From: Candidatus Caldarchaeum sp.
GTDB taxonomy: Archaea; Thermoproteota; Nitrososphaeria_A; Caldarchaeales; Caldarchaeaceae
Reading direction: 5' to 3'
Assembly: GCA_025054795.1 (NCBI GenBank)
Contig: JANWZU010000003.1
Coordinates: 1 to 8,053, forward strand
Length of the DNA stretch: 8,053 bases
The notes beneath the pieces were generated by a model. That model saw only the letters and a list, made by a program, of their open reading frames with translations, ran no database searches and was not told the DNA's origin. Every line of letters begins with the position of its first letter. Position 1 is the stretch's first letter. Both the position numbers and the translations under genes were made by a program. This document shows positions 5,210 through 8,053 of the stretch, piece by piece.

Positions 5210-6163
5210 ATGCGCAGTAAGATAATAATCCAAACCTCCGCCCTCATCATCGTAGGCGTAATAATCGGCCTAGCATCATCAGCGGTCCTTGGCTTCGTAT
5301 TCCAGCAGCCAGTGCAGCAGAAGCTCGTTTTGGCTGTCCAACCAACTCTCGCTGCTGCGGAGGTCTTGCAGCGCGCTAAACCCATCGAAGCCTTCCTAGA
5401 AAGAGAGATGCCTGAAGTAGACGTAGAGATCTACGTGCCAACCTCCTACGCTGCCGTCGTCGAATCTTTGAGGAGAGGCCACGCGCAGGCTGCGTTGATG
5501 GGTGCGTGGCCCTCCTACCTCGCTTGGAAACTAGGGGAAGCAGAGATAGTTCTCGCAGAAATAAGGACGGTCGGCGAAGGGGAAAAGCTAATTCAAGCAC
5601 CGCAGTATTACTCCTACTGGGTTGTGATGCCTGACTCACCCATCAAATCGGTTGAAGACCTGAGGGGTAAAAAGGTCGCCATGCCCAGCCCCATATCGAC
5701 TTCGGGCTACGTTGCGCCTCTTGCGAAACTTGTTGAACTAGGCTACGTTCCAATAAAGCCCGGCTCTGAGGCGGACCCGAACACCTTCTTCCAAGTAGTT
5801 TTCACCGGCGGATATGCACAGTCTTGGACGGCTCTCAAAAACGGCGACGTTGAGGCCGCAGTAATTGCTGGCGACATCCCCGCATCCCTCTACTTCGAAG
5901 TCATGAACAACACTCGTGTGGTCGGCGTCCAAGGCCCCATTCCAAGCCACGCAGTAGTTTTCGCCAAAGATTTGAAAGAACCAATCCGCTCCAAACTCAT
6001 CTCAGCCCTACTCAAACTCGGCGAACAGGAACCACAGCTGATGAGGCAGTTTGTTTCAGCTCTCTTCGTCAGGTTCGAGCCAGCCACGTCTGAACAACAT
6101 CTTGGGGCATTACGAAAATACCTCGAGCTAACGAATCTCAGATATACGGAGAGAGTGGGCTAA
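5210..6163 (+). CDS. phnD: PhnD-like ABC transporter substrate-binding protein (phosphonate/phosphite-type family)
   Basis: A 317-residue binding protein. Residues about 6-30 are hydrophobic and lack a lipobox cysteine, giving a signal peptide or membrane anchor. The rest follows the PhnD family: YAAVVESLRRGHAQAALMG (80-98, the usual 'Y..v..aLr.G..d.a..G'), SVEDLRGKKVAMPSP (147-161), the anion-binding loop STSGYVAP (163-170), FTGGYAQSWTALKNGDVEAA (198-217) and GPIPSHAVVFAKDL (242-255). The Ser/Thr-rich loop is where PhnD-type proteins hold the phosphonate or phosphite group. One change is visible: the histidine common in the 'gsHd' segment appears as Tyr202. Known family substrates include phosphonates, phosphite and hypophosphite, but other subgroups are uncharacterised and no phosphonate-degrading gene is visible. 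Transcription is probably leaderless and controlled by the palindrome just before the ATG. The gene symbol reflects homology, not proven substrate. Confidence 0.85.
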   Translation: MRSKIIIQTSALIIVGVIIGLASSAVLGFVFQQPVQQKLVLAVQPTLAAAEVLQRAKPIEAFLEREMPEVDVEIYVPTSYAAVVESLRRGHAQAALMGAWPSYLAWKLGEAEIVLAEIRTVGEGEKLIQAPQYYSYWVVMPDSPIKSVEDLRGKKVAMPSPISTSGYVAPLAKLVELGYVPIKPGSEADPNTFFQVVFTGGYAQSWTALKNGDVEAAVIAGDIPASLYFEVMNNTRVVGVQGPIPSHAVVFAKDLKEPIRSKLISALLKLGEQEPQLMRQFVSALFVRFEPATSEQHLGALRKYLELTNLRYTERVG

Positions 6164-6167
6164 ACAT

Positions 6168-6881
6168 TTGACCCCTGTGCTCACCATCCGTGGACTATCT
6201 TTCTCATACGACGGCAAACGCAAAATCCTAAACGGAGTAGACCTCGACCTCAACGCAGGCGAATCCCTTGCCTTGATGGGGTATTCTGGCTCGGGCAAAA
6301 CGACGCTTCTCAAAATCGTCGCCGGCCTCCTCTACCCATACGAAGGGGTCGTCCAAGTCAAGGCAGGAAAAAACGGAATAGGATACATCCCCCAGAACGT
6401 CGGCCTCGTCAAAAACATCTCCGCCCTCGAGAATGTTTTACTAGGCTCGCTGGGCCGTGTGGGTTTTTTCAACGGCCTGTTGGGCCGGTTCGGCGATGAA
6501 GTCGAACGGGCGTATGGGTTGTTGGAGGAGCTTGGGCTATCTGAACACGCTGACAGGAAGGCTGGACTGCTCAGCGGCGGAGAGAGGCAGAGGGTTGCGG
6601 TTGCGAGGTCTTTGATGCAGGCTCCCTCCATACTGCTCGCAGACGAATTCGTTTCCGACCTCGACGTTATCAACGCCGTCGAAGTCATGAAACTAACCAC
6701 CGAAATCTGCCGACGGAAAAACATCGTCTTGATGATGACGATGCACGACACCTACCTCGTCAACCAGTTCGCTGACCGAGTCGCCGTCCTCAACGAAGGA
6801 AAAATAAAAGCACAGATGCCAGCACGAGAAGTCGATGTCAAAAGTCTATCCGCCATTCTCAGCGGAGGAAAAACAGGATGA
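6168..6881 (+). CDS. phnC: PhnC-like ABC transporter ATP-binding protein
   Basis: A 237-residue ABC ATPase immediately after the PhnD-like gene, with four bases between stop and start. Motifs: Walker A GYSGSGKTT (38-46), Q-loop Gln76 in YIPQN, signature LSGGERQR (135-142), Walker B ILLADE (155-160) and H-loop His193 in TMHD, so it should hydrolyse ATP. The Walker B/D-loop region reads ADEFVSDLD where PhnC proteins usually have ADEPVASLD; the proline after the catalytic glutamate is Phe161, which is unusual but not inactivating on its face. The start is TTG 6168, preceded by a purine-rich GGAGAGAGTGGG; GTG 6177 is an alternative three codons later. The stop TGA overlaps an ATG (ATGA at 6878) that appears to be the intended start of the permease gene. 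Substrate specificity cannot be told from the ATPase. Confidence 0.88.
   Translation: MTPVLTIRGLSFSYDGKRKILNGVDLDLNAGESLALMGYSGSGKTTLLKIVAGLLYPYEGVVQVKAGKNGIGYIPQNVGLVKNISALENVLLGSLGRVGFFNGLLGRFGDEVERAYGLLEELGLSEHADRKAGLLSGGERQRVAVARSLMQAPSILLADEFVSDLDVINAVEVMKLTTEICRRKNIVLMMTMHDTYLVNQFADRVAVLNEGKIKAQMPAREVDVKSLSAILSGGKTG
6864..6868 (+). promoter_or_regulatory. Strong Shine-Dalgarno site pointing to ATG 6878
   Basis: GGAGG lies nine bases before the ATG at 6878, which overlaps the phnC stop as ATGA. As the sequence stands, this ATG opens only a four-codon frame, ATG AAA TTT CGC then TAA. A good ribosome-binding site for a nonsense-length frame is the main sign that the permease gene's true start is here and its frame is broken. 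Confidence 0.6.
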
Positions 6882-6980
6882 AATTTCGCTAACCGAATCA
6901 GTTTATTCCTTCTTATTGTTGCCTTCTTTTTATCGGCTTCACAGCTCGGGTTAACTGATTTAACGAGACTAGGCAGGGGG
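6878..6980 (+). other. Displaced N-terminal coding segment of the PhnE-like permease (frame disrupted)
   Basis: In the permease's frame, bases 6882-6980 contain no stop and encode a stretch that starts NFANRISLFLLIVAFFLSAS, a hydrophobic first membrane segment, followed by QLGLTDLTRLGRG, which resembles the region PhnE proteins have before their 'PPD' motif. No ATG, GTG or TTG occurs in this frame between the phnC stop (6879-6881) and GTG 6981. The natural start, ATG 6878, is in another frame. Removing one base, for example one A of the AAA at 6881-6883, would give MNFANRISLF and a continuous gene of about 259 residues. A sequencing error, a recent mutation or recoding could each explain it. 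Confidence 0.65.
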
Positions 6981-7655
6981 GTGGAGAACCTTCGAGGCCT
7001 TTCATCCGAAATGTTTCCACCTGATCTTTCAGCATTCGGCGACGCTTTGACTGCTCTCGCCGAAACCGTTCAAATCGCTTTCGTCGGAACTGTCATCGGG
7101 TTTGTTTTTTCTCTTCCCGTCTCAGCTTTAGCTCTACGGAACATTTTCCCGCCTTGGGTCACTTCTACAGTCAGATGGCTTCTTGGAATCGTTAGAACAG
7201 TGCCTGTTCTTTTCTGGGCGGTTGTTTTTGTCATAGCCGTGGGGCTGGGGCCTTTAGCGGGAACGCTGGCTGTCGCAGTCTATTCTTTCGGGTATCTTTC
7301 GAAGCTTTTCTACGAAGCGTTCGAGGCCGTTGACGCAGAAGTTATCGACGCCCTCAAAGTCACGGGGGTATCTAGGCTTGTCCTCGTAAGACACGCAGTC
7401 TTCTCCGAGTCTATGAACACCATCGTCAGCCAGCTTTTGTTCATGTTCGAGTACAACATCCGGTCGTCGGCTGTTCTAGGATTTGTCGGAGCCGGCGGAG
7501 TGGGGTTCCTGATGGTAAGCTACATCGAGTCCCTCAGCTACAGCAGCCTAACAACCGTCTTGGTCTTCACGCTTGCCACGGTGCTGGCGATAGACTTTTT
7601 GAGCGGATACGTTCGGAGAAGGTTTCTGCCCGGGTTCAGGCCGGCCTCAGCGTGA
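6981..7655 (+). CDS. phnE: PhnE-like ABC transporter permease (intact part; N-terminus displaced by a frame break)
   Basis: From GTG 6981 the frame gives 224 residues of a binding-protein-dependent transport permease. MFPPDLSAFGDALTALAETV (11-30) corresponds to the 'PPD' entry segment of PhnE, followed by IAFVGTVIGFVFSLPVSALALRN, where PhnE has its conserved 'GT' and 'RN' residues. The EAA loop that docks on the ATPase runs about 112-142, with EAFEAVDAEVIDALKVTGVS its core, and GAGGVGF (170-176) follows. Hydrophobic segments lie at about 30-50, 62-87, 90-105, 163-180 and 188-208. GTG 6981 is the first usual start codon in this frame but has no properly spaced Shine-Dalgarno site and would leave out the first membrane helix seen upstream. 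The gene is therefore either expressed as a shortened permease, or begins at ATG 6878 with a one-base frame problem. It is the third gene of the PhnDCE-like operon. Confidence 0.78.
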   Translation: MENLRGLSSEMFPPDLSAFGDALTALAETVQIAFVGTVIGFVFSLPVSALALRNIFPPWVTSTVRWLLGIVRTVPVLFWAVVFVIAVGLGPLAGTLAVAVYSFGYLSKLFYEAFEAVDAEVIDALKVTGVSRLVLVRHAVFSESMNTIVSQLLFMFEYNIRSSAVLGFVGAGGVGFLMVSYIESLSYSSLTTVLVFTLATVLAIDFLSGYVRRRFLPGFRPASA

Positions 7656-7674
7656 AGAATAAATAGCTTCAACC

Positions 7675-8053
7675 ATGGATGGAGCCGTGGAAAAAGTACT
7701 CTACACGAAGGAGAACGGGGTTGCGACGATTGTTCTCAACAACCCGTCAAAGTACAACGCTCTCGAGCTTGACGTCAGGATGGGTCTAAAGTCTGCTCTC
7801 GAAGACGCCGCCAGAGACAACTCCGTCAGAGTCGTTGTGGTCAGGGGGGCGGGTGGAAACTTCAGCGCCGGAGCTGACATCAAAGCGTTCCTAGAGTGGA
7901 GGCCGGAGGACGCAATAAGAATAGCCAACGAGTTGGGCACGTCCATGGTTTTGTCGACGATTATCAAGAACATGCAGAAACCCGTGCTAGCCGTCGTAGA
8001 AGGTTATTGTCTGGGCGGAGGGTTCGAGCTCGCCATGGCGTGCGACCTCATAG
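7675..8053 (+). CDS. Enoyl-CoA hydratase/isomerase (crotonase) family protein, 3'-truncated
   Basis: The first 126 codons of a crotonase-fold enzyme run off the window end. Typical elements are GVATIVLNNPSKYNALE (15-31), the first oxyanion-hole segment NFSAGADIKAF (62-72) and the second, EGYCLGGGFELAMACDL (109-125). Glu118 in GGGFELAM is at the position of the first catalytic glutamate of enoyl-CoA hydratase; the second lies beyond the window, so hydratase cannot be told from isomerase or another crotonase. Likely role: hydration of 2-enoyl-CoA in fatty-acid or amino-acid breakdown. It starts 19 bases after phnE, with no clear Shine-Dalgarno site. ATG 7675 is the first start; GTG 7687, four codons in, is a real alternative because the AATAAATA at 7658-7665 lies about 25 bases before it, right for a leaderless start. 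No link with the transporter is evident. Confidence 0.9.
   Translation, partial: MDGAVEKVLYTKENGVATIVLNNPSKYNALELDVRMGLKSALEDAARDNSVRVVVVRGAGGNFSAGADIKAFLEWRPEDAIRIANELGTSMVLSTIIKNMQKPVLAVVEGYCLGGGFELAMACDLI

Noticed and set aside
6332..6751. 139-codon minus-strand frame opposite phnC
   Set aside because: Covers the Walker A to H-loop region of an intact ABC ATPase on the plus strand; no independent evidence.
7656..7674. Separate terminator between phnE and the crotonase gene
   Set aside because: Only 19 bases with no hairpin or T-run; whether the crotonase gene has its own promoter remains open.
1..8053. CRISPR arrays, tRNA or rRNA genes, insertion sequences
   Set aside because: No regularly spaced repeats, RNA-gene-like segments, transposase coding or terminal inverted repeats were seen; intergenic space is very small.

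Overview
The window is archaeal chromosome. The evidence is a Pelota-type ribosome-rescue factor, an archaeal DnaG-like TOPRIM primase, and intergenic regions in which TATA-like boxes lie about 26-31 bases upstream of start codons with no Shine-Dalgarno sequence, which is typical of leaderless archaeal transcripts. Moderate GC content, use of TTG and GTG starts and dense packing fit a TACK-group archaeon, possibly of the Caldarchaeota/Aigarchaeota type; that placement is an inference and was not tested.

Layout: (1) 1-651 (+) the 3' part of pelota, cut by the window edge. (2) 634-1836 (-) dnaG, overlapping pelota tail to tail. (3) 1837-1906 a 70-base divergent promoter region. (4) 1907-4394 (+) a complete metal ABC importer: PsaA/ZnuA-family binding protein with a manganese/iron-type ligand set, ATPase and ABC-3 permease, with each downstream start overlapping the preceding stop. 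(5) 4372-5103 (-) a one-protein regulator joining an N-terminal helix-turn-helix to a C-terminal ferritin-like four-helix domain, tail to tail with the permease. (6) 5104-5209 a 106-base divergent control region with two copies of the palindrome TAACGSCGTTA. (7) 5210-7655 (+) a PhnD/PhnC/PhnE-like ABC importer, in which the permease reading frame appears broken at its start. (8) 7675-8053 (+) the 5' part of an enoyl-CoA hydratase/isomerase gene.

The most interesting unit is the central one. The HTH-ferritin regulator sits head to head with the PhnDCE-like operon, and each of the two promoters carries one copy of the same palindrome. This suggests the regulator controls itself and the importer. 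The ferritin-like domain would be the sensor, perhaps of iron, manganese or oxidant, which raises the question of what the PhnD-like transporter really carries. The manganese-type importer on its other side makes a local metal-homeostasis theme plausible, but the palindrome is absent from that importer's promoter. No CRISPR array, tRNA, rRNA or mobile element is visible. No stretch of 300 bases lacks a gene.
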